Part shown: positions 25,288-33,665 of the stretch, piece by piece
Layout: every line of letters starts with the position of its first letter
Numbering within the stretch: position 1 is the stretch's first letter
Translations under genes and position numbers: made by a program
Notes under the pieces: generated by a model
Told to the model about the DNA's origin: nothing
Seen by the model: the letters and a program-made list of their open reading frames with translations, nothing else
The model's database searches: none
NCBI RefSeq assembly: GCF_000255705.1
Contig: NZ_JH636448.1
Span: forward strand, 202,933-266,932
Direction: 5' to 3'
Origin: Zavarzinella formosa DSM 19928
GTDB taxonomy: Bacteria > Planctomycetota > Planctomycetia > Gemmatales > Gemmataceae
DNA length: 64,000 nucleotides

Positions 25288-28095
25288 TCAGCCCTCCGCC
25301 CGGTTCGCCAGCGCCTTGGTCACGGCCCGGTGTTGCATGCCCCGCTCGATGTTTCGCTCGATGGTCTTCACGAGCTGTTCCTTGTCGATCTTGATCAGGT
25401 AGGAGTCGAAGCCTTCGCGCAGGCCTCGCTCGATGTGTTCGGTCGTCGCCAGCGAGGTGACCGCGATCACCGGCAAGGTGCGGAGCCGGGCGTCCAGCCG
25501 GACTTTCTTCACCAGCTCGAAGCCGTCCATCTCCGGCATTTCGATGTCCGACACCAGAATGTCGAACTCCTCCGGGCTGGCTTGCAACAGTTCGAGCGCC
25601 AGACGGCCATTGGCCACAATTGTCAACCGCCGGGGCGGGTTCTCCAGATAACTGCGGATGAGGTTCTGGAAAAACGGGCTGTCCTCGGCCACCAGAATAT
25701 GGGCCGGGCGGGTTTCCAGCGGTGACGAACGGAACTGGTCCGGCGAATGCCTCTCGAACAGGTGGTACAAGTCGAGGAGCATCACCAGCCGGTCCTGGTG
25801 CATGAATGTCCCGAGCATTCCCCGGCCGTCGCTGAGGCGGGATTCATAATGCTCGGCCACGTCCACCACGCTCACCGAACGCCCGGCCAGCACGGCAATC
25901 GGGTAGTTCACGCGGGCCGGGATGATGAGATACGCCTCCTTGTGCGGGGTCATGGCGCTGACGCTCATCACCTTGTCGATCCGCAGAATGGGCATCGTCC
26001 GCTGGTTCACCTGGATGAACTCGCGCGCCCCGACCTTTTTGATGGCGGCCGTCGAAATCTTCTCGATGTACGAGACCATCTCCAGCGGAATGGCGAAGAA
26101 TTCATCGTCCGCGAAACTGAACACCACAAGCCGTTGCGGGCCATCCGAGCGTTCGGCCGCGTGGCCGTTGTGCCGGTTGTGGAACTCGTCCGCGAAGACC
26201 AGTTTCCGATGGCTGATGATGCCGTTGCCGTCAAGGATCAGGGCCACCCGACCGTCACCCATCACAGTGTGCCCGGTGAAGATTTTGCAGTGCCGCACCA
26301 GTTCCGGGAGCGGCCGAACGACGATCTCCTCGACGCCCAGTATGCCCTCTACTTGGAGGCCAAAAAGCTGGCCGCGAAACTGCATCACGATCAGGATGCG
26401 GGCGCCGTCCCCTTCTTCTTGCACGGGAAGGCCCAGCACTTCGGTCAGCGAAACCACCGGCAACACCTGATCGCGGAGTTGATAAACCGACTGGCCACTG
26501 ATGCGGTGAATCCGGTCGCGGTCCCCCTCGGGGTTGACGCGGATGATCTCATCGACAGCCGTTTGCGGGATCGCGTAACGCTGTTCGCCCGACTTGACGA
26601 TGATTGCCGAGATCAGCGACGAAGAGACAAGCGCCTGCGTGAGCGGAATACGGGCCGTGAATGTGGTTCCCTGGCCGAGGTTGCTGTCCACTTCGACGAT
26701 GCCGCCGAGTTGTTCGATATTTGTGCGAACGACATCAAGACCGACTCCCCGGCCGGACAGACTGGTCACGTCGTCCCGCGTGGAGAAGCCGGGCATGAAC
26801 AGCAGGTCCATGATCCCGCGACGATTCAACATCGCGGCCCGGCTGGCGGGAATCAATCCTTTCGCGACAGCCTTATCTTTGACTGCGTCCAAGTCGATGC
26901 CCCGGCCGTCGTCGGCCAGCGAGAGGATGACTTCGCCGGATTGTTCGCGGGCACCGAGCTTCAACAACCCGGTTCGCGGCTTGCCGACGGCTTGCCGGTC
27001 GGCGGTCGCCTCCAGCCCATGATCCATCCCGTTACGAAGCAGGTGCATCAGCGGGTCGGCGAATGATTCCAACACGCTTCGGTCAAGTTCCAGTTCCCGG
27101 CCGGTGATCTCGAGCTTCACTTCCTTGGCCAGTTGCCGTGACAGATCCCGTACCAGACGTTCGCAACGGTCAAACAGGGAGCCGATGGGATTCATCCGCG
27201 TCTGGACGATGGTTTTGTGAACCTCGGTGACGCACTGGGACAGGGTGATGAATGCGGGGTCGTCGGCGAAGTTGTATTTGGCGAGCAATTGGTTCCGGGC
27301 CATCACCATGTTGCCGGTCAACTGCAGCAGGTCATCCAGGAATTTCACCCGGACCCGCATCATCTTGTCTTCCTCGGCCGGTTCCGGCTCCGGTGCCGGT
27401 TTGGCGGCAGAAGTCACGCTCTTTGGCGGCAGACTCGCCGTCATGTTCACCGGCGGGTTCACCATCACTTCGATGCGAGGGGAACTGTTGGCCGAGGCTT
27501 CCCCGGATTTCACCGGCACGGACACGGACACATTGATCGACGGCGGCGGGGAGGCCGCCACCAGCGGCGGAGTCGGTGGTGGCGAGGGAATCGGAGGTAT
27601 CGTCTCCGGCAGAATGCTCGCCGGGATGGAAGGCAGTATTGACTGGATGCGAGTGTGAACGGTGCTGCCCGTGACGGGGGCATCCAACACCGGCGCTGGT
27701 TTCGGCGGGGGTGGGGCGGGCGGTTCCCCTTTGATAAAGCTTTCCAGCGAGGCCAGCGTGGCGTCGAGATTGATGGTTTGCCCGAAATCGGGTTGCTGAA
27801 GCATCTCGCGGAGTTGATCGACGCACTTTAGCAGGGCGTCGTTCATCGGCGGGGTGAGTTTTCGCTTGTCCTTGCGGAGCAGGTCGAGCAGTGTCTCGGC
27901 GTGATGGCTGAGTTTCTCGATGGCCGCGAGTTCGAGAAAGCTGCTGGAACCCTTGATGCTATGAAGGGAGCGGAACACCCGGCTGAGTGTGCCGACATCG
28001 GACGCTCGTTCCAAACTCAGCAAGTCCTGCTCGACGGTTTGCAGGACGTGGGTGGTCTCCAGGATAAATTCCTGGATAACCGACGACTCTTCCAC
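25288..28095 (-). CDS. Hybrid CheA-type histidine kinase with two CheW-like domains and a receiver
   Basis: 935 residues, starting at a GTG (28095) with GGAGAAG eight bases upstream. Domains in order: an HPt domain (1-115) with phospho-accepting His45 in RSLHSIKGSSSF; a Pro/Ser-rich linker (120-235); a dimerisation and histidine-kinase ATPase domain (about 235-500) with LMHLLRNGMDHGLE (N box), DDGRGIDLD (G1) and GRGVGLDVVRTNI (G2); a first CheW-like domain (about 505-640) and a second (about 665-790); and a receiver (797-925) with AEDSPF, phospho-acceptor Asp in LVSDIEMPEMDG and a conserved Lys in YLIKID. The kinase should autophosphorylate on His45 and pass phosphate to its own receiver. No separate CheY, CheB, CheR or flagellar gene is nearby. 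Confidence 0.93.
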   Translation of the reverse strand: MEESSVIQEFILETTHVLQTVEQDLLSLERASDVGTLSRVFRSLHSIKGSSSFLELAAIEKLSHHAETLLDLLRKDKRKLTPPMNDALLKCVDQLREMLQQPDFGQTINLDATLASLESFIKGEPPAPPPPKPAPVLDAPVTGSTVHTRIQSILPSIPASILPETIPPIPSPPPTPPLVAASPPPSINVSVSVPVKSGEASANSSPRIEVMVNPPVNMTASLPPKSVTSAAKPAPEPEPAEEDKMMRVRVKFLDDLLQLTGNMVMARNQLLAKYNFADDPAFITLSQCVTEVHKTIVQTRMNPIGSLFDRCERLVRDLSRQLAKEVKLEITGRELELDRSVLESFADPLMHLLRNGMDHGLEATADRQAVGKPRTGLLKLGAREQSGEVILSLADDGRGIDLDAVKDKAVAKGLIPASRAAMLNRRGIMDLLFMPGFSTRDDVTSLSGRGVGLDVVRTNIEQLGGIVEVDSNLGQGTTFTARIPLTQALVSSSLISAIIVKSGEQRYAIPQTAVDEIIRVNPEGDRDRIHRISGQSVYQLRDQVLPVVSLTEVLGLPVQEEGDGARILIVMQFRGQLFGLQVEGILGVEEIVVRPLPELVRHCKIFTGHTVMGDGRVALILDGNGIISHRKLVFADEFHNRHNGHAAERSDGPQRLVVFSFADDEFFAIPLEMVSYIEKISTAAIKKVGAREFIQVNQRTMPILRIDKVMSVSAMTPHKEAYLIIPARVNYPIAVLAGRSVSVVDVAEHYESRLSDGRGMLGTFMHQDRLVMLLDLYHLFERHSPDQFRSSPLETRPAHILVAEDSPFFQNLIRSYLENPPRRLTIVANGRLALELLQASPEEFDILVSDIEMPEMDGFELVKKVRLDARLRTLPVIAVTSLATTEHIERGLREGFDSYLIKIDKEQLVKTIERNIERGMQHRAVTKALANRAEG

Positions 28096-28183
28096 GAATT
28101 CACTTCTCCGGGCCGGCTGTGTCAGGCTGGGGCTTTTTCGATTCGGTCGCGGCGTTTCAACAAGGGGATTGAAACACCGGCGA

Positions 28184-29629
28184 TCACTTGCTCATCTTTC
28201 CTGCGAGTTCCGCCACCACCGTCGCAAGCATGTCTTTGGTGACGGGCTTGCGAAGGAGTTTCATGTTCAGCAGTTCCGGGGTGGCCTCCGTGCAGACCGA
28301 ACCGCTGTGAATCAGATAACAGGTCACCGAGTCTCCCTTGGGGAGATTACGCAGTTGCACGGCGGCTTGTTCGCCGGTGCCGTCGTCAAGATACATGGTG
28401 GTGATGAAGCCATGCGGCATTTTCTGTGTTCCGGCCGCCATCACTTCGGCCACCGTGCTGAATGTGCGGATGGAATCAATCCCAAGGTTCTTCAGGTTGT
28501 CCTTGAGGATCATGGACTGCACTTTGGACGGTTCCAGCAGCCAGATGCTCGGCGGGGTAAAGCCGGAGCGAACCGTCACCGGCATGTGCGTCAGGATGGG
28601 GGTCGGGGCGGGGACGACCGGGGGTTTCACCAGCTTCGTCGGGGTGAACGATGAGGGATGGCTTAACAATTGGGTGATGGCGTATGCCATCTCGTTGCAT
28701 GTTTGATACCGCTCGGCCGGGTTCTTCGCCATTGCCTTGCGGATCATCTCCACGAAGCCCATCGGGATTTCCGGCTTGATGACCCGCGGATCGGGGATCG
28801 GCTTCTGACAGTGCGAGTACATCATTTGCATGATGGTCGTCGCCTCGGAGAACGGCCGCCATCCGGTGATGAAATGGTAGAGCGTCGCCCCGACCGAATA
28901 AATGTCCGACCGGGCGTCCACGGCCTCGCCGCTGAATTGCTCGGGGCTCATGTAGAACGGCGTGCCGAGCAACTGCCCCGGTTGGGTGCGTTCCAGTTCC
29001 TTGCGGGTGTCGTTGGAGGCTTTCGCCAACCCGAAGTCCGTGATCTTGATGCGATCATCGGCCGTCAGCAACAGGTTTTCCGGCTTGATGTCCCGGTGGA
29101 TCAACCCGGCCTGATGGGCGGCAGCCAACCCTTGGCACACCTCGAAGATCCATTTGCCGGCCGTCTTCAAATCCAAAGAGCCGAGCTTCTCCAACCGGTC
29201 CGACACGGCGCCGCCGGGAACGTATTCCATTGCGAGGAAGTACAGACCCTTTTCCTGGCCGATTTCATGTAGGGCGACGGAGTTTGGGTGGATGAACTTG
29301 CCGACGGCGCGGGCCTCGGCCAGAAAACGCCGGAGCATTTCCGCGTTGGTCATCAGTTCGGCCGGGATGACTTTCAGGGCCACATCCCGCTCGATGAGCG
29401 GATCGAATCCCCGATAGACCTCGCCCATGCCGCCCCGGCCGATGAACGCGGTGATCTGATATTTGCCGAGGACGTCTCCGACCACGAAGCGGGGAGCGCT
29501 CTTCACAACGGGCACCTTGGGAGAATCGTTCGGACCAATGCACTGGGTGACATCCGTGGGCATGCCAGCCTTGCCGGTGTCCGTGCCGACAGCCAGTGAA
29601 CTCATCACGAGTGTCTGATCAAGAGTCAT
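28184..29629 (-). CDS. Ser/Thr protein kinase with degenerate receiver-like C-terminus
   Basis: 481 residues from the ATG at 29629; the open frame reaches 29740, but the extra residues are non-conserved. The kinase domain covers about 57-320: IGRGGMGEVYRG, VALKVI, HRDIKPEN, ITDFGLAK, GTPFYMSPEQ, ARSDIYSVGATLYHFI. A Pro-rich linker follows (PPVVPAPTP). Residues 365-480 look like a receiver fold: SIWLLEPSKVQSMILKDNL in place of the DD-containing first strand, GFITTMYLDDGTGEQ where the phospho-acceptor Asp position reads Thr, LIHSG, and RKPVTKDML with the usual Lys. It is probably a non-phosphorylatable pseudo-receiver. No transmembrane helix. It is the first gene of the operon with cheA, cheW and the Cache protein; 88 bp separate it from cheA. 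It may set the kinase output of the chemosensory complex (inference). Confidence 0.87.
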   Translation of the reverse strand: MTLDQTLVMSSLAVGTDTGKAGMPTDVTQCIGPNDSPKVPVVKSAPRFVVGDVLGKYQITAFIGRGGMGEVYRGFDPLIERDVALKVIPAELMTNAEMLRRFLAEARAVGKFIHPNSVALHEIGQEKGLYFLAMEYVPGGAVSDRLEKLGSLDLKTAGKWIFEVCQGLAAAHQAGLIHRDIKPENLLLTADDRIKITDFGLAKASNDTRKELERTQPGQLLGTPFYMSPEQFSGEAVDARSDIYSVGATLYHFITGWRPFSEATTIMQMMYSHCQKPIPDPRVIKPEIPMGFVEMIRKAMAKNPAERYQTCNEMAYAITQLLSHPSSFTPTKLVKPPVVPAPTPILTHMPVTVRSGFTPPSIWLLEPSKVQSMILKDNLKNLGIDSIRTFSTVAEVMAAGTQKMPHGFITTMYLDDGTGEQAAVQLRNLPKGDSVTCYLIHSGSVCTEATPELLNMKLLRKPVTKDMLATVVAELAGKMSK

Positions 29630-30069
29630 GAAAATACCCCGTCCGCATGCCGACGGACTTCGCTGTGGATCAGCGACCTTCTCGGGGAGAGATTGAGAAG
29701 GTGTGACACGAGGCGAGAGACTCAATTTTGTACAAGACAATCGGAGGCTTCATCGCCGTCCGAGTTCAAAACACCCGTATTAATCGCAAAATTCTTCTGT
29801 GGTATGGAAAGTATTCGGTTGGGAGTCGAATCCTTTGGCCACGGTGGGATTGCTTGTCGAATATCCAACCTTTTCTTTCTTCTCCCATAAATATACCTCC
29901 TCATTCGCAAGTCTGCCAGAACAATTTTCTGAGAACAGCCAACCATTTTTTCACCGGAAATTCATTTGATTGACACGTGGAATTTTGTTCAGGTATGTGA
30001 GGGCGTCAGCCGATAGAAAGCTTGTTCGCCCAAACCACGCATCACCACATTTGGTGGAAGGAAAGAAAA
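29630..30069. other. Divergent intergenic region upstream of the chemosensory operon
   Basis: 440 bp without a credible gene, clearly richer in AT than the flanks (for example 29880-29990). It should hold the operon promoter on the minus strand and the VOC gene promoter on the plus strand. No definite boxes assigned. Confidence 0.5.
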
Positions 30070-30552
30070 ATGGCAGTCAAACCCATTCCGGACGGTTACA
30101 CAAGCCTCACGCCGTATTTGTTCATCGGAGGAGCCGCGAAAGCGTTGGAGTTCTACAAGGCCGCGTTTGGGGCGGTGGAAATCTTCCGAATGCCCGGTCC
30201 GGGGGGACTGGTCGGCCACGCCGAGATGAAGATTGGCAACGCCATTTTCATGTTTTCGGATGAGAACCCCAAATGGGGAACCAAAAGCCCGACCACGCTC
30301 GGCGGTTCACCGGCCAGCCTCATGGTTTACGTGGAAAATGTTGACGAGGCCTTTGAAAAGGCCGTCGCCGCCGGGGCCACGGTTGTCCGGCCGCTGGCGA
30401 ACCAATTTTACGGCGACCGCAGCGGTTCGCTGGTGGACCCGTTCGGCCATCAATGGATGCTCGCGACGCACATTGAAGATGTGCCGCCGGAGGAAATGAC
30501 CCGCCGGATGGCCGAGATGGCGAAAACCATGGGAGAGAATTGCGAAGGGTGA
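30070..30552 (+). CDS. VOC (glyoxalase/PhnB-like) family protein
   Basis: 160 residues from the ATG at 30070, with GGAAGGAAAG upstream; the longer frame from 30022 lacks a ribosome site. The fold is the PhnB-type VOC: TSLTPYLFIGGAAKALEFYKAAFGAVEIFRMPGP, HAEMKIGNAIFMFSDE, MVYVENVDEAFEKAVAAGATVVRPL, FYGDRSGSLVDPFGHQWMLATH. The two beta-alpha-beta-beta-beta modules are complete. Metal-ligand positions are plausible (His in HAEM, Glu/Asp in the strands), but the family covers many activities. It stands alone, so a specific reaction cannot be given. Confidence 0.88.
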   Translation: MAVKPIPDGYTSLTPYLFIGGAAKALEFYKAAFGAVEIFRMPGPGGLVGHAEMKIGNAIFMFSDENPKWGTKSPTTLGGSPASLMVYVENVDEAFEKAVAAGATVVRPLANQFYGDRSGSLVDPFGHQWMLATHIEDVPPEEMTRRMAEMAKTMGENCEG

Positions 30553-30656
30553 TTGACCTCGCCATTTCGACTGGTCTCTCGCCAAGCAAGCCAAGTCGGC
30601 GCATGGCCATCCTCAACGCTCAAACCCGTTGGGGCGGTCTTGTGCCGGCGTGAGAA

Positions 30657-32447
30657 TCAAGACACATCGAGGATGGATTCGCCGAAGCGATTCAGCAACA
30701 TCCCTCCTCCGTCTGAACTGACCAGACTGGCCGTCACCTTCAAAGAGGTGAGCGAATTCAGGCGAGAAGAACGGGCAAGCGCCTCGGCTCCGGCGGTTCC
30801 CAATGTGAAGCCTCGCAGGTCGAGTTCGGCCAGATTGGGGAAGCGAGAAGAGGCCGCCAAGGCCTGCGCGGCATCAACACCGGGAGGCGGCTGGTCTTCA
30901 TCTGCCATCAAATCAAGTTTTTTGAGGGCGGGCCAAGACAGTCCTCGGCAAAGAGCAGACACTCCGGCATCGCGGAAGACATTATAATCAATCTGCAAAT
31001 GTTCCAGTCGTCGGAAATCGGTTTGCGCCAGCGATTCCAATTCCGCGTCGCCAAGTTGTGTCTTGGAAAGATTGAGAGTCCGTAGTCCGGCCAGCCACGG
31101 GGCGGCCAGCAGAGCCGTCAGGCCGCCGCCATCCAGACGGTTGCCGTTGAAATCGAATCGTTCCAAGCGAGCAAAAGAAGCGGCGGCCAGGGATTCGGCC
31201 ACCGCCACGCCATCTCCGTCTTCAACGCAAGCCCCCAAGCCCAGTTCCCGCAGGGTATCACGGCAGGGAGCGGCGTGGCACAAGGCAAACGCATCCTTGC
31301 CACATTTGTTCCCGTTCCAGATCAGTGTTTGCAGGCCGGACAGATGCGAGGAAGACAGCACGGCCGCCAATCCCTCTCCGGTGCCGCCGTCATTCGGGAG
31401 TTCCAGATATTCCAACCGGGCGGCCGCCGGGACGGATACGAAGCAAGGGATGCCCCGGTCGCCCATCTTGGCGTAGGACATTTTGAGCCGACGCAGGCCG
31501 GTCAGCCAACGCGCGGCCGCCAGTGCCTGCCCGCCCTCTTCGCCGAGCGGTTCGGCGGTCGAATCAAACAGCAAGTCCAAACGCCGGAGTTTGGCCAGAT
31601 GCGGCGAACGGCACATCTCCATAAAGTGCGGTGGTGCCGCGTCAAAACTTTCGATTTCCTCGATTTGGGCCATTTGCGGCACACGGGCGATGCGTCCCAC
31701 GTCACAGCTTTCGTCATTCAGGCGAAGCCGTCGAACAAGCGGCGCGCCACCGAAGAACCGGGCGGCATTCTCCGGCAGGATGCCCGGCCGGTCGATCTCC
31801 ATTTCCTGAATTGTTCCGCGATGCTTGAACCAAAAATTCAGATTGCGAATGCCGATGACCTCCGGCTGCAATCCCAAGTCTGTGAGCGGCTTGATCCATT
31901 TTTCGCCATGCTTCTCCAACAAGGCTTCTCGGGTCCTGTCGTGTTCCAGCCAGATTTCAGGCGAAGATGTCATGGAAGTGTTATTTTGATTGATGCACGC
32001 GCGGATGTATGCTCCGTAGGCATCGCCTTCTTCCTCCAGCCAGTCGGCATAGTCGAGATAGGGCCGGTCGCTATCTGGCCTGGCGAGGATGGCCGAGATG
32101 AACCGCAATTCCTCCGAGGTTCTCCGCACAGGAGCGCCTGGCCGCAATCGGCGTCTTTCCGGGGCATCGGGTCCGACACCGCGGGCACTGTCATAAAACC
32201 GGCGAGCTTTCTCCAAGTCCTCCGGTGTTTCAGGGCGCCAAGTCATTGTTCTTGCTTCGCCGTCCTCGCCGATCTCCATCCAAAGCAGCCTCTGTCCGAA
32301 ATCGGTGGTGAACCTCCGCACCCGGCCGACGATTTGCCGTCGCCTTGGTTCGGGTTTGGGTGGTTCCTTCCGAGGAGGAGGCTGCCTGGGTTCTTCATCC
32401 GGAGGTTGAAGAAAAAATGATTTCCGGAGGCGTTTGAACAATCCCAT
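30657..32447 (-). CDS. TIGR02996-domain leucine-rich-repeat protein
   Basis: 596 residues from the ATG at 32447, which has GCAGGG nine bases upstream; an in-frame GTG at 32456 is an alternative. The N-terminus (1-60) is basic and Pro-rich. A TIGR02996 domain lies at about 110-150 with LRFISAILARPDSDRPYLDYADWLEEEGDAYGAYIR, the planctomycete and delta-proteobacterial repeat-companion domain. From about 190 to 590 there are degenerate RNI-type leucine-rich repeats (LRRLDLLFD, LRRLKMSYAKMGDRGI, LRTLNLSKTQLGDAELESLAQ, LAELDLRGFTLG). LRR solenoids bind proteins. There is no enzyme domain or signal peptide, and the partner is unknown. Such proteins usually occur as large paralogous families in Gemmata-like genomes. 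Confidence 0.86.
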   Translation of the reverse strand: MGLFKRLRKSFFLQPPDEEPRQPPPRKEPPKPEPRRRQIVGRVRRFTTDFGQRLLWMEIGEDGEARTMTWRPETPEDLEKARRFYDSARGVGPDAPERRRLRPGAPVRRTSEELRFISAILARPDSDRPYLDYADWLEEEGDAYGAYIRACINQNNTSMTSSPEIWLEHDRTREALLEKHGEKWIKPLTDLGLQPEVIGIRNLNFWFKHRGTIQEMEIDRPGILPENAARFFGGAPLVRRLRLNDESCDVGRIARVPQMAQIEEIESFDAAPPHFMEMCRSPHLAKLRRLDLLFDSTAEPLGEEGGQALAAARWLTGLRRLKMSYAKMGDRGIPCFVSVPAAARLEYLELPNDGGTGEGLAAVLSSSHLSGLQTLIWNGNKCGKDAFALCHAAPCRDTLRELGLGACVEDGDGVAVAESLAAASFARLERFDFNGNRLDGGGLTALLAAPWLAGLRTLNLSKTQLGDAELESLAQTDFRRLEHLQIDYNVFRDAGVSALCRGLSWPALKKLDLMADEDQPPPGVDAAQALAASSRFPNLAELDLRGFTLGTAGAEALARSSRLNSLTSLKVTASLVSSDGGGMLLNRFGESILDVS

Positions 32448-32487
32448 GCCGGTCACCCTGCGAACAGATCATTGAGAGCGGGACAAT

Positions 32488-33060
32488 TCAATAAGCCGGT
32501 TCCTGTCCCGGTTTCCACTTGATGTTACAACCGATGCTCGCCTTTTGGGTTTCCGGGGCGGGTTTTCCGGCCAGCACGGCTTCCATCGCTGCCCGCAAGT
32601 CTTTGCCATCGTTGGGGAGGCCGTTGCTGGGCCGGGTGTCGTCCATCTGGCCGCGATAGGCGAGCTTCTTGTTGGCGTCGTAAAGGAAGAAGTCCGGCGT
32701 GCAAGCGGCTTGATAGGCAAGGGCGACGGCCTGCGATTCGTCGTACAGGTACGGGAACGTGTAACCGGCCTCGGCCTTCTCGACGGCCATTGCGGCCGGG
32801 CCGTCGGCCGGGTAGGCCAGCGCGTCGTTGCTGCTGATCGCCACAACGGCCGCCCCCTTGGCTTGGAACTCCTTCGCCATCTCGGTGAAGGCCGAGCGGA
32901 TGTGCTTCACATAAGGGCAGTGGTTGCAGATGAACGCCACCAACAGGGCCGGGGCATTCTGGAAGTCGGACAAGTTGACGGTCTTGCCGTCCGTGTCCGG
33001 CAACGAGAAATCAGGGGCCGGCGTGCCGAGCGGCTTCATGGTCGAGGGGGTGCGCGCCAT
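32488..33060 (-). CDS. Thioredoxin-fold (AhpC/TSA-like) redox protein
   Basis: 190 residues from the ATG at 33060, preceded by GGAGACAACACC. It starts with MKPLGTPAPDFSLPDTDGKTVNLSDF, typical of peroxiredoxin-like thiol proteins. The redox site is in FICNHCPYVKHI, a CxxC motif of the NHCPYV subfamily. AYQAACTPDFFLYD gives the cis-Pro region, and KLAYRGQMDDTRPSNG follows. No signal peptide, so it is cytoplasmic. This subfamily is widespread and often annotated as thioredoxin family protein; whether it is a peroxidase or a reductase is not shown by sequence. Confidence 0.88.
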   Translation of the reverse strand: MARTPSTMKPLGTPAPDFSLPDTDGKTVNLSDFQNAPALLVAFICNHCPYVKHIRSAFTEMAKEFQAKGAAVVAISSNDALAYPADGPAAMAVEKAEAGYTFPYLYDESQAVALAYQAACTPDFFLYDANKKLAYRGQMDDTRPSNGLPNDGKDLRAAMEAVLAGKPAPETQKASIGCNIKWKPGQEPAY

Positions 33061-33182
33061 GGTGTTGTCTCCGAGGTGAGAGAATCGTGGGTGATGTGGA
33101 ATGGTATAGGAAACGGAATCAATCTTGCGGCGAACTCGAAGCTCCAGACAGGCAATCAGGAGTGGATCGACCCGGAACGAAA

Positions 33183-33214
33183 AAAGACCGCCGAACAAGT
33201 TCGGAGGTCTTTTT
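33183..33214 (-). terminator. Intrinsic terminator downstream of the small basic protein
   Basis: AAAGACCGCCGAAC and GTTCGGAGGTCTTT form a stem with one mismatch and a tight loop, followed on the minus strand by a T-tract. It lies 25 bp after the stop at 33239 and 120 bp upstream of the next minus-strand gene. Confidence 0.8.
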
Positions 33215-33238
33215 AGTGGTTCATCAATCAGCCAGGCG

Positions 33239-33475
33239 TCACGCCTTGACGTAGGCGTCCACGTCGGCTTGCGTGATCTTGTTGCCCGGTTTGTCCAGCT
33301 TTTGGCTGAGCATGCTCAGGATCGTCGGTGTGAAAGGCAGGGTGCCCTTCTTGACGAGTTCCTTGAGGCGGGTTTCCTTGCGGGCCCGTTCTTTCCGCTT
33401 CTTGTGACCGTTTTCCAGCCGGGACTCCTGCATTTCGACAATCCGCAGGTCCAAGCGATCGCGCCGCACGCCCAT
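33239..33475 (-). CDS. Small basic protein of unknown function
   Basis: 78 residues with a good ribosome site (AAAGGG, eight bases before the ATG) and its own terminator, so it is likely a real gene. The sequence is very basic (ENGHKKRKERARKETRLKELVKK) with a C-terminal helix rich in polar residues (LSMLSQKLDKPGNKITQADV). It could bind nucleic acid or the ribosome. It does not match ribosomal protein S21 or L36, which I considered. Family not recognised. Confidence 0.7.
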   Translation of the reverse strand: MGVRRDRLDLRIVEMQESRLENGHKKRKERARKETRLKELVKKGTLPFTPTILSMLSQKLDKPGNKITQADVDAYVKA

Positions 33476-33665
33476 GACAATACCCTTTATTCCGAAGAGC
33501 CAACTCTTATTTTTCCGTAACTCCCTTTCTATGACCGCCCGTCATCGAGGCAAGGGAGCGGCGAGGCAAGAATCCCCCTAAATTTGTTCGGTCGTCCGGG
33601 CATTTTGATTGCCAATCCCCCGCCCTTCCGGCGATACTTCTTCCTCTCCCAAAAGAGGAACCACC

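Noticed and set aside
22465-29629. Ordinary flagellar chemotaxis operon
   Set aside because: There are no CheY, CheB, CheR, motor or receptor genes, and the sensor protein has no methyl-accepting region.
33239-33475. Ribosomal protein S21 (rpsU) for the small basic protein
   Set aside because: Size and charge are similar, but the S21 N-terminal pattern is missing and the sequence does not align.
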